DNA from: Petrolisthes cinctipes
Lineage: Eukaryota; Arthropoda; Malacostraca; Decapoda; Porcellanidae
Length of the DNA stretch: 64,000 nucleotides
Direction: 5' to 3'
Assembly: GCA_033782935.1 (NCBI GenBank)
Contig: JAWQEG010000710.1
Span: forward strand, 5,270,001 to 5,334,000
Shown in pieces: positions 1 through 8,750 of this stretch; the first letter of the stretch is position 1; the number at the start of each line of letters is the position of its first letter. Under the pieces are notes generated by a model. The model did no database searches, was not told the origin of the DNA, and was given only the letters and a program-made list of their open reading frames with translations. A program made the translations under genes and the position numbers.

Positions 1-145
1 CTAGAATATTTTCATAATATAGGCTAAAAACATGCTAAAAATCGACATTTTAGGTGCCAAAAAATCGATATCTCAAATTCAGTCCCAAAACACCCGAAAA
101 TTCGATATTTAGAGGTCCCAGAAGGTATCTCTACATGCCTACTCC
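1..145 (+). repeat. C2 monomer, truncated by the window edge
   Basis: This is a class C2 monomer missing only its first three bases at the window start. It has ATCGACATTTTAGG and the GAGGTCCCAGAAGGT tail that define C2, plus a private CATAATATAGG near its start. It shows that the array continues upstream of the window. Confidence 0.9.
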
Positions 146-322
146 GTGTTAGAGTATTTTCAAAATACAGGCCAAAAACATACTGAAAATCGATTTCTTA
201 GGTGCCCAAAAGTCGATATGTGCATGTATCTTCTGTACCCGTTTATATCTCAAATTCTGGCCCTAAACACCCGAAAATTCGATATTTTGGGCTCCCAGAA
301 GCGATCTGTACATGCCTACTCC
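146..322 (+). repeat. Monomer class A1 (177 bp), type copy
   Basis: A1 carries CAGGCCAAAAACATACTG near its start, GTGCCCAAAAG, CATGCATCTTCTG (CATGTATC in this copy), TTCTGGCCCTAAAC, TTCGATATTTTGG and AGAAGCGATC, and ends CTACTCC. A perfect 7-bp-arm dyad GTATTTTCAAAATAC spans its positions 9-23. A1 is the CpG-richest class (about seven CpG per copy). Being 177 bp, it keeps a reading frame open across its length by chance. Confidence 0.93.
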
Positions 323-498
323 TTGTTAGAGTATTTTCAAAATTCAGGTCCAAAACATGCTGAAAATCGATATTTTTGGTGCCCAAAGTCAATATGTGCA
401 TGTATCTTCTGTACCCGTTTATATCTCAAATTCAGGCTCAAAACACCCGAAAATTCAATACTTTGGGGTCCCAGAAGCAATCTGTACATGCCTACTCA
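323..498 (+). repeat. Monomer class B1 (176 bp), type copy
   Basis: B1 differs from A1 by CAAAATTCAGG at its start, AACATGCTG, ATTTTTGGTGCCCAAAG (one base shorter than A), GTCAAT, TTCAGGCTCAAAAC, TTCAAT and AGCAATC, and ends CTACTCA. Only about three CpG sites remain. This copy starts TTG instead of GTG and has a private CAATACTTTGG. Confidence 0.93.
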
Positions 499-646
499 GT
501 GCTAGAATATTTTCAAAATATAGGCTAAAAACATGCTAAAAATCGATCTTTTAGGTGCCAAAAAGTCGATATCTCAAATTCAGTCCCAAAACACCCGAAA
601 ATTCGATATTTAGGGGTCCCAGAAGCGATCTGTACATGCCTACTCC
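499..646 (+). repeat. Monomer class C1 (148 bp), internally deleted monomer
   Basis: C1 aligns to A1 over its whole length except for a 29-bp gap after GTCGATAT, which joins straight to CTCAAATTC. The missing piece in A1 begins GTGCATGC and ends GTTTATAT, so the deletion is flanked by a 4-bp ATAT microhomology. C monomers start GTGCTAGAATATTTTC, where the in-frame TAG closes every frame read through A and B. All C copies share the same deletion, so it happened once, before the HOR was amplified. Confidence 0.95.
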
Positions 647-823
647 GTATTAGAGTATTTTCAAAATACATGCTCAAAACATACTGAAAATCGATCTTTT
701 AGGTGCACAAAAGTCGATATGTGCATGCATCTTCAGTACCCGTTTATATCTCAAATTCAGGCTCAAAACACCCGAAAATTCAATATTTTGGGGTCCCAGA
801 AGCAATCTGTACATGCCTACTCA
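647..823 (+). repeat. Monomer class A2 (177 bp), type copy
   Basis: A2 has A-type length and start but ATGCTCAAAAC, GTGCACAAAAG and CTTCAGTACC. Its 3' third (TTCAGGCTCAAAAC, TTCAAT, AGCAATC, CTACTCA) is identical in type to class B. A2 therefore looks like an old A/B chimera fixed in the second trimer. This copy starts GTATTAGAG. Confidence 0.92.
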
Positions 824-999
824 GTGTTAGAGTATTTTCAAAATACAGGCCCAAAACATGCTGAAAATCAATATTTTAGATGCCCAAAGTCAATATGTGC
901 ATGTATCTTCTGTACCAGTTTATATCTCAAATTCAGGCTCAAAACACACGAAAATTCAATATTTTGGGGTCCCAGAAGCAATCTGTACATGCCTACACA
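824..999 (+). repeat. Monomer class B2 (176 bp), type copy
   Basis: B2 shares B1's 176-bp length, GTCAAT, TTCAGGCTCAAAAC and AGCAATC, but has CAAAATACAGGCCC (dyad intact) and ATTTTAGATGCCC, and ends CTACACA before the following C2. This copy has private changes AATCAATATTTTAG, GTACCAG and ACACACGAAAA. Confidence 0.92.
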
Positions 1000-1147
1000 G
1001 TGCTAGAATATTTTCAAAATATAGGCTAAAAACATGCTAAAAATCGACATTTTAGGTGCCAAAAAATCGATATCTCAAATTCAGTCCCAAAACACCCGAA
1101 AATTCGATATTTAGAGGTCCCAGAAGGTATCTGTACATGCCTACTCC
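1000..1147 (+). repeat. Monomer class C2 (148 bp), type copy
   Basis: C2 carries the same 29-bp deletion as C1 but has ATCGACATTTTAGG, six A in GCCAAAAAATCG, TTTAGAGGTCCC and AGAAGGTATC. It normally follows B2 and precedes A1. C1/C2 chimeras occur at several places, for example 7129-7276 and 20672-20819. Confidence 0.92.
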
Positions 1148-2318
1148 GTGTTAGAGTATTTTCGAAATACAGGCCAAAAACATACTGAAAATCGATTTCT
1201 TAGGTGCCCAAAAGTCGATATGTGCATGCATCTTCTGTACCCGTTTATATCTCAAATTCTGGCCCTAAACACCCGAAAATTCGATATTTTGGGGTCCCAG
1301 AAGCGATCTGTACATGCCTACTCCGTGTTAGAGTATTTTCAAAATTCAGGCCCAAAACATGCTGAAAATCGATATTTTTGGTGCCCAAAGTCAATATGTG
1401 CATGTATCTTGTGTACCCGTTTATATCTCAAATTCAGGCTCAAAACACCCGAAAATTAAATATTTTGGGGTCCCAGAAGCAATCTGTACATGCCTACTCA
1501 GTGCTAGAATATTTTAAAAATATAGGCTAAAAACATGCTAAAAATCGATCTTTTAAGTGCCCAAAAGTCGATATCTCAAATTCAGTCCCATAACACCCGA
1601 AAATTCGATATTTAGGGGTCCCAGAAGCGATCTGTACATGCCTACTCCGTGTTAGAGTATTTTCAAAATACAGTCTAAAAACATACTGAAAATCGATCTT
1701 TTAGGTGCCCAAAAGTCGATATGTGCATGCATCTTCTGTACCCGTTTATATCTCAAATTCTGGCCCTAAACACCCGAGAATTCGATATTTTGGGGTCCCA
1801 GAAGCGATCTGTACATGCCTACTCCGTATTTTCAAAATACAGGCCAAAAACATACTGAAAATCGATCTTTTAGGTGCCCAAAAGTCGATATGTGCATGCA
1901 TCTTCTGTACCCGTTTATATCTCAAATTCAGGCTCAAAACACCCGAAAATTCAATATTTTAGGGTCCCAGAAGCAATCTGTACATGCCTACTCAGTGTTA
2001 GAGTATTTTCAAAATACAGGCCAAAAACATGCTGAAAATCGATATTTTAGATGCCCAAAGTCAATATGTGCATGTATCTTCTGTACCCGTTTATATCTCA
2101 AATTCAGGCTCAAAACACCCGAAAATTCAATATTTTGGGGTCCCAGAAGCAATCTGTACATGCCTACACAGTGCTAGAATATTTTCAAAATATAGGCTAA
2201 AAACATGCTAAAAATCGACATTTTAGGTGCCAAAAAATCGATATCTCAAATTCAGTCCCAAAACACCCGAAAATTCGATATTTAGAGGTGCCAGAAGGTA
2301 TCTGTACATGCCTACTCC
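1148..2318 (+). repeat. Expanded HOR, 1171 bp: A1-B1-C1-A1-A1/A2-B2-C2
   Basis: Monomer starts are 1148, 1325, 1501, 1649, 1826, 1995 and 2171. Relative to the hexamer one extra A-type monomer is inserted. The fifth monomer is an A1/A2 chimera shortened to 169 bp, as described separately. Confidence 0.9.
1826..1994 (+). repeat. A1/A2 chimera with 8-bp deletion (169 bp)
   Basis: The usual CTCCGTGTTAGAGTATTTTC is shortened to CTCCGTATTTTC, a loss of 8 bp bounded by a repeated GT. The 5' half is A1-like (AGGCCAAAAAC, GTGCCCAAAAG, CTTCTG) and the 3' third A2-like (TTCAGGCTC, TTCAAT, AGCAATC). I saw this deletion only here. Confidence 0.9.
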
Positions 2319-3820
2319 GTGTTAGAGTATTTTCGAAATACAGGCCAAAAACATACTGAAAATCGATTTCTTAGGTGCCCAAAAGTCGATATGTGCATGT
2401 ATCTTCTGTACCCGTTTATATCTCAAATTCTGGCCCTAAACACCCGAAAATTCGATATTTTGGGGTCCCAGAAGCGATCTGTACATGCCTACTCCGTGTT
2501 AGAGTATTTTCAAAATTCAGGCCCAAAACATGCTGAAAATCGATATTTTTGGTGCCCAAAGTCAATATGTGCATGTATCTTCTGTACCCGTTTATATCTC
2601 AAATTCAGGCTCAAAACACCCGAAAATTCAATATTTTGGGGTCCCAGAAGCAATCTGTACATGCCTACTCAGTGCTATAATATTTTCAAAATATAGGCTA
2701 AAAACATGCTAAAATCGATCTTTTAGGTGCCAAAAAGTCGATATCTCAAATTCAGTCCCAAAACACCCGAAAATTCGATATTTAGGGGTCCCAGAAGCGA
2801 TCTGTACATGCCTACTACGTGTTAGAGTATTTTCAAAATACATGCTCAAAACATACTGAAAATCGATCTTTTAGGTGCACAAAAGTCGATATGTGCATGC
2901 ATCTTCAGTACCCGTTTATATCTCAAATTCAGGCTCAAAACACCCGAAAATTCAATATTTTGGGGTCCCAGAAGCAATCTGTACATGCCTACTCAGTGTT
3001 AGAGTATTTTCAAAATACAGGCCCAAAACATGCTAAAAATCGATATTTTAGATGCCCAAAGTCAATATGTGCATGTATCTTCTGTACCCGTTTATATCTC
3101 AAATTCAGGCTCAAAACACCCGAAAATTCAATATTTTGGGGTCCCAGAAGCAATCTGTACATGCCTACACAGTGCTAGAATATTTTCAAAATATAGACTA
3201 AAAACATGCTAAAAATCGACATTTTAGGTGCCAAAAAATCGATATCTCAAATTCAGTCCCAAAACACCCGAAAATTCGATATTTAGAGGTCCCAGAAGGT
3301 ATCTCTACATGCTTACTCCGTGTTAGAGTATTTTCAAAATACAGGCCAAAAACATACTGAAAATCGATCTTTTAGGTGCCCAAAAGTCGATATGTGCATG
3401 CATCTTCTGTACCCGTTTATATCTCAAATTCAGGCTCAAAACACCTGAAAATTCAATATTTTGGGGTCCCAGAAGCAATCTGTACATGCCTACTCAGTGT
3501 TAGAGTATTTTCAAAATACAGGCCCAAAACATGCTGAAAATCGATATTTTAGATGCCCAAAGTCAATATGTGCATGTATCTTCTGTACCCGTTTATATCT
3601 CAAATTCAGGCTCAAAACACCCGAAAATTCAATATTTTGGGGTCCCAGAAGCAATCTGTACATGCCTACACAGTGCTAGAATATTTTCAAAATATAGGCT
3701 AAAAACATGCTAAAAATCGACATTTTAGGTGCCAAAAAATCGATATCTCAAATTCAGTCCCAAAACACCCGAAAATTCGATATTTAGAGGTCCCAGAAGG
3801 TATCTGTACATGCCTACTCC
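2319..3820 (+). repeat. Nine-monomer HOR block: A1-B1-C1-A2-B2-C2-A1/A2-B2-C2
   Basis: Monomer starts are 2319, 2496, 2672, 2819, 2996, 3172, 3320, 3497 and 3673. The block is a hexamer plus one extra trimer whose first monomer is an A1/A2 chimera. The C1 at 2672 is 147 bp because one A is lost in GCTAAAATCG. Confidence 0.9.
2511..2686 (+). repeat. Internal half-monomer duplication (two 88-bp halves)
   Basis: Aligned at an offset of 88 bp with no gap, the first half of this B1 monomer and the second half (running 15 bases into the next monomer) match at about 58 of 87 positions by my hand count, and about 48 of the first 64. Paired blocks are AATTCAGGCCCAAAAC with AATTCAGGCTCAAAAC, GAAAATCGATATTTTTGG with GAAAATTCAATATTTTGG, and CAATATGTGCATG with CAATCTGTACATG. 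The same pairing is visible in classes A1, A2 and B2. The monomer is therefore an old dimer of an 88-bp unit. The 29 bp missing in class C are from the end of the first half. Confidence 0.88.
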
Positions 3821-4674
3821 GTGTTAGAGTATTTTCAAAATACAGGCCAAAAACATACTGAAAATCGATTTCTTAGGTGCCCAAAAGTCGATATGTGCAT
3901 GTATCTTCTGTACCCGTTTATATCTCAAATTCAGACCCTAAACACCCGAAAATTCGATATTTTGGGCTCCCACAAGCGATCTGTACATGCCTACTCCGTG
4001 TTAGAGTATTTTCAAAATTCAGGTCCAAAACATGCTGAAAATCGATATTTTTGGTGCCCAAAGTCAATATGTGCATGTATCTTCTGTACCCGTTTATATC
4101 TCAAATTCAGGCTCAAAACACCCGAAAATTCAATATTTTGGGGTAACAGAAGCAATCTGTACATGCCTACTCAGTGCTAGAATATTTTCAAAATATAGGC
4201 TAAAAACATGCTAAAAATCGATCTTTTAGGTGCCAAAAAGTCGATATCTCAAATTCAGTCCCAAAACACCCGAAAATTCGATATTTAGGAGTCCCAGAAG
4301 CGATCTGTACATGCCTACTCCGTGTTAGAGTATTTTCAAAATACATGCTCAAAACATACTGAAAATCGATCTTTTAGGTGCACAAAAGTCGATATGTGCA
4401 TGCATCTTCAGTACCCGTTTATATCTCAAATTCAGGCTCAGAACACCCGAAAATTCAATATTTTGGGGTCCCAGAAGCAATCTGTACATGCCTACTCAGT
4501 GTTAGAGTATTTTCAAAATACAGGCCCAAAACATGCTGAAAATCGATATTTTAGATGCCAAAAGTCAATATGTGCATGTATCTTCTGTACCCGTTTATAT
4601 CTCAAATTCAGGCTCAAAACACCCGAAAATTCAATATTTTGGGGTCCCAGAAGCAATCTGTACATGCCTACTCA

Positions 4675-4840
4675 GTGTTAGAGTATTTTCAAAATACAGG
4701 CCCAAAACATGCTGAAAATCGATATTTTAGATGCCAAAAGTCAATATGTGCATGTATCTTCTGTACCCGTTTATATCTCAAATTCAGGCTCAAAACACCC
4801 GAAAATTCAATATTTTGGGGTCCCAGAAGCAATCTGTACA
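4675..4840 (+). repeat. B2 monomer with the 10-bp 3' deletion, first occurrence
   Basis: The end reads AATCTGTACAGTG where the full form has TGTACATGCCTAC followed by TCAGTG or ACAGTG. Ten bases are lost. If the parent was B2-type (ending CTACACAG) the deletion is flanked by a 3-bp ACA repeat. The same junction recurs about 36 times downstream, so it is a lineage marker. Confidence 0.9.
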
Positions 4841-5164
4841 GTGCTAGAATATTTTCAAAATATAGGCTAAAAACATGCTAAAAATCGATCTTTTAAGTGC
4901 CAAAAAGTCGATATCTCAAATTCAGTCCCAAAACACCCGAAAATTCGATATTTAGGGGTCCCAGAAGCGATCTGTACATGCCTACTCCGTGTTAGAGTAT
5001 TTTCAAAATTCAGGCCCAAAACATGCTGAAAATCGATATTTTTGGTGCCCAAAGTTAATATGTGCATGTATCTTCTGTACCCGTTTATATCTCAAATTCA
5101 GGCTCAAAACACCCGAAAATTCAATATTTTGGGGTCCCAGAAGCAATCTGTACATGCCTACTCA

Positions 5165-5302
5165 GTGCTAGAATATTTTCAAAATATAGGCTAAAAACAT
5201 GCTAAAAATCGATCTTTTAGGTGCCAAAAAGTCGATATCTCAAATTCAGTCCCAAAATACCCGAAAATTCGATATTTAGGGGTCCCTGTACATTCCTACT
5301 CC
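5165..5302 (+). repeat. C1 monomer with a unique 10-bp deletion (138 bp)
   Basis: The tail reads GGGGTCCCTGTACATTCC, lacking AGAAGCGATC between GTCCC and TGTACA. This is a different 10-bp loss from the common 3' deletion, and I saw it only here. Confidence 0.9.
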
Positions 5303-7276
5303 GTGTTAGAGTATTTTCAAAATACATGCTCAAAACATACTGAAAATGGATCTTTTAGGTGCACAAAAGTCGATATGTGCATGCATCTTCAGTACCCGTT
5401 TATATCTCAAATTCAGGCTCAAAACACCAAAAAATTCAATATTTTGGGGTCCCAGAAGCAATCTGTACATGCCTACTCAGTGTTAGAGTATTTTCAAAAT
5501 ACAGGCCCAAAACATGCTGAAAATCGATATTTTAGATGCCCAAAGTCAATATGTGCATGTATCTTCTGTACCCGTTTATATCTCAAATTCAGGCTCAAAA
5601 CACACGAAAATTCAATATTTTGGGGTCCCAGAAGCAATCTGTACATGCCTACACAGTGCTAGAATATTTTCAAAATATAGGCTAAAAACATGCTAAAAAT
5701 CGACATTTTACGTGCCAAAAAATCGATATCTCAAATTCAGTCCCATAACACCCGAAAATTCGATATTTAGAGGTCCCAGAAGGTATCTGTACATGCCTAC
5801 TCCGTGTTAGAGTATTTTTAAAATACAGGCCAAAAACATACTGAAAATCGATATTTTAGATGCCCAAAGTCAATATGTGCATGTATCTTCTGTACCCGTT
5901 TATATCTCAAATTCAGGCTCAAAACACCTGAAAATTCAATATTTTGGGGTCCCAGAAGCAATCTGTACATGCCTACTCAGTGCTAGAATATTTTCAAAAT
6001 ATAGGCTAAAAACATGCTAAAAATCGATCTTTTAGGTGCCAAAAAGTCGATATCTCAAATTCAGTCCCAAAACACCCGAAAATTCGATATTTAGGGGTCT
6101 CAGAAGCGATCTGTACATGCCTACTCCGTGTTAGAGTATTTTCAAAATACATGCTCAAAACATACTGAAAATCGATATTTTAGATGCCCAAAGTCAATAT
6201 GTGCATGTATCTTCTGTACCCGTTTATATCTCAAATTCAGGCTCAAAACACCCTAAAATTCAATATTTTGGGGTCCCAGAAGCAATCTGTACATGCCTAC
6301 ACAGTGCTAGAATATTTTCAAAATATAGGCTAAAAACATGCTAAAAATCGACATTTTAGGTGCCAAAAAATCGATATCTCAAATTCAGTCCCAAAACTCT
6401 CGAAAATTCGATATTTAGAGGTCCCAGAAGGTATCTGTACATGCTTACTCCGTGTTAGAGTATTTTCAAAATTCTGGCCCAAAACATGCTGAAAATCGAT
6501 ATTTTTGGTGCCCAAAGTCAATATGTGCATGTATCTTCTGTACCCGTTTATATCTCAAATTCAGGCTCAAAACACCCGAAAATTCAATATTTTGGGGTCC
6601 CAGAAGCAATCTGTACATGCCTACTCAGTGCTAGAATATTTTCAAAATATAGGCTAAAAACATGCTGAAAATCGATCTTTTAGGTGCCAAAAAGTCGATA
6701 TCTCAAATTCAGTCCCAAAACACCCGAAAATTCGATATTTAGGGGTCCCAGATGCGATCTGTACATGCCTACTCCGTGTTAGAGTATTTTCAAAATACAT
6801 GCTCAAAACATACTGAAAATCGATCTTTTAGGTGCCCAAAAGTCGATATGTGCATGCATCTTCTGTACCCGTTTATATCTCAAATTCTGGCCCTAAACAC
6901 CCGAAAATTCGATATTTTGGGGTCCCAGAAGCGATCTGTACATGCCTACTCCGTGTTAGAGTATTTTCAAAATTCAGGCCCAAAACATGCTGAAAATCGA
7001 TATTTTTGGTGCCCAAAGTCAATATGTGCATGTATCTTCTGTACCCGTTTATATCTCAAATTCAGGCTCAAAACACCCGAAAATTCAATATTTTGGGGTC
7101 CCAGAAGCAATCTGTACATGCCTACTCAGTGCTAGAATATTTTCAAAATATAGGCTAAAAACATGCTGAAAATCGATCTTTTAGGTGCCAAAAAGTCGAT
7201 ATCTCAAATTCAGTCCCAAAACACCCGAAAATTCGATATTTAGAGGTCCCAGAAGGTATCTGTACATGCCTACTCC
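5303..7276 (+). repeat. Heterogeneous 12-monomer block, 1974 bp
   Basis: Order: A2-B2-C2-(A1/B2)-C1-H-C2-B1-C1-(A2/A1)-B1-(C1/C2), starts 5303, 5480, 5656, 5804, 5980, 6128, 6304, 6452, 6628, 6776, 6953, 7129. The first H hybrid of the window is at 6128. The A2 at 5303 has private ATGGATC and ACACCAAAAAATTC. Confidence 0.88.
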
Positions 7277-8750
7277 GTGTTAGAGTATTTTCAAAATACA
7301 GGCCAAAAACATACTGAAAATCGATCTTTTAGGTGCACAAAAGTCGATATGTGCATGCATCTTCAGTACCCGTTTATATCTCAAATTCTGGCCCTAAACA
7401 CCCGAAAATTCAATATTTTGGGGTCCCAGAAGCGATCTGTACATGCCTACTCCGTGTTAGAGTATTTTCAAAATTCAGGCCCAAAACATGCTGAAAATCG
7501 ATATTTTTGGTGCCCAAAGTCAATATGTGCATGTATCTTCTGTACACGTTTATATCTCAAATTCAGGCTCAAAACACCCGAAAATTCAATATTTTGGGGT
7601 CCCAGAAGCAATCTGTACATGCCTACTCAGTGCTAGAATATTTTCAAAATATAGGCTAAAAACATGCTAAATATCGATCTTTTAGGTGCCAAAAAGTCGA
7701 TATCTCAAATTCAGTCCCAAAACACCCGAAAATTCGATATTTAGGGGTCCCAGAAGCGATCTGTACATGCCTACTCCGTGTTAGAGTATTTTCAAAATAC
7801 ATGCTCAAAACATACTGAAAATCGATATTTTAGATGCCCAAAGTCAATATGTGCATGTATCTTCTGTACCCGTTTATATCTCAAATTCAGGCTCAAAACA
7901 CCCGAAAATTCAATATTTTGGGGTCCCAGTAGCAATCTGTACATGCCTACTCAGTGCTAGAATATTTTCAAAATATAGGCTAAAAACATGCTAAAAATCG
8001 ATCTTTTAGGTGCCAAAAAGTCGATATCTCAAATTCAGTCCCAAAACACCCGAAAATTCGATATTTAGTGGTCCCAGAAGCGATCTGTACATGCCTACTC
8101 CGTGTTAGAGTATTTGCAAAATACATGCTCAAAACATACTGAAAATCGATATTTTAGATGCCCAAAGTCAATATGTGCATGTATCTTCTGTACCCGTTTA
8201 TATCTCAAATTCAGGCTCAAAACACCCGAAAATTCAATATTTTGGGGTCCCACAAGCAATCTGTACATGCCTACACAGTGCTAGAATATTTTCAAAATAT
8301 AGGCTAAAAACATGCTAAAAATCGACATTTTAGGTGCCAAAAAATCGATATCTCAAATTCAGTCCCAAAACACCCGAAAATTCGATATTTAGAGGTTCCA
8401 GAAGGTATCTGTACATGCTTACTCAGTGTTAGAGTATTTTCAAAATACAGGCCAAAAACATACTACAAATCGATCTTTTAGGTGCCCAAAAGTCGATATG
8501 TGCATGCATCTTCTGTACCCGTTTATATCTCAAATTCAGGCTCAAAACACCCGAAAATTCAATATTTTGGGGTCCCAGAAGCAATCTGTACATGCCTACT
8601 CAGTGCTAGAATATTTTCAAAATATAGGCTAAAAACATGCTGAAAATCGATCTTTTAGGTGCCAAAAAGTCGATATCTCAAATTCAGTCCCAAAACACCC
8701 GAAAATTCGATATTTAGAGGTCCCAGAAGGTATCTGTACATGCCTACTCC
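7277..8750 (+). repeat. 1474-bp tandem duplication, copy 1
   Basis: Order: A1/A2/A1 mosaic-B1-C1-H-C1-H-C2-(A1/B1)-(C1/C2). It shares with 8751-10008 a set of private variants: TGTACACG in B1, GCTAAATATCG in C1, CCCAGTAGC, TTTAGTGGTCC, TATTTGCAAAATAC, AGAGGTTCC and ACTACAAATCG. I see no difference between the copies over the shared span. The monomer 8426-8602 is the crossover product: A1 until about 8509, B1-type tail from about 8538. Confidence 0.92.

Larger units (their letters stand above)
146..1147 (+). repeat. Canonical 1002-bp hexamer HOR: A1-B1-C1-A2-B2-C2
   Basis: This is the clearest intact copy of the basic higher-order repeat. Monomers start at 146, 323, 499, 647, 824 and 1000 with lengths 177, 176, 148, 177, 176 and 148. 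The unit is two diverged 501-bp trimers, so there was an older 501-bp period that duplicated and then diverged into subclasses 1 and 2. Other intact or nearly intact hexamers include 54280-55281, 55282-56283, and 39459-40460 (its last C is a C2/C1 chimera). Confidence 0.95.
3821..5302 (+). repeat. Rearranged HOR block: A1-B1-C1-A2-B2-B2d-C1-B1-C1
   Basis: Monomer starts are 3821, 3998, 4174, 4322, 4499, 4675, 4841, 4989 and 5165. Two B2 monomers stand side by side, both with the rare ATGCCAAAAGTCAAT, so one duplicated locally. A C1-B1-C1 run shows loss of an A monomer. The block ends in a C1 shortened to 138 bp. Confidence 0.9.

Noticed and set aside
205..225. TGCATGCA palindrome in A monomers and TGTACA in nearly all monomers as protein-binding sites
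   Set aside because: Both are short palindromes repeated only because the monomer is repeated. They are useful as restriction landmarks (TGTACA is a BsrGI site), but nothing in the sequence shows binding.
146..505. Many open frames of 60-127 codons that recur through the window, such as the 119-codon frame over A1-B1
   Set aside because: They arise because A is 177 bp (59 codons) and happens to lack stops, so the frame runs through A and B until the TAG in GTGCTAG of the next C. They usually start with GTG or TTG, overlap in several frames, follow every chimera of the satellite, and have no promoter, signal or domain I recognise.
600..620. CENP-B box-like match (N-TTCG-NNNN-A-NN-CGGG-N) at ATTCGATATTTAGGGG in C1
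   Set aside because: TTCG is present, but the essential A is T and CGGG is GGGG, so two of nine required bases fail. The A1 form with TTTTGGGG fails at the same two. The reverse strand CGGG in TTTTCGGGTG has no TTCG at the right distance.
608..620. Telomere-like TTTAGGGG
   Set aside because: It occurs once per C1 monomer in a fixed context and is never tandem.
1746..1937. Reverse-strand open frames of 61-74 codons
   Set aside because: They are reverse complements of the same satellite, appear only where point variants remove a stop, and are not conserved among copies.
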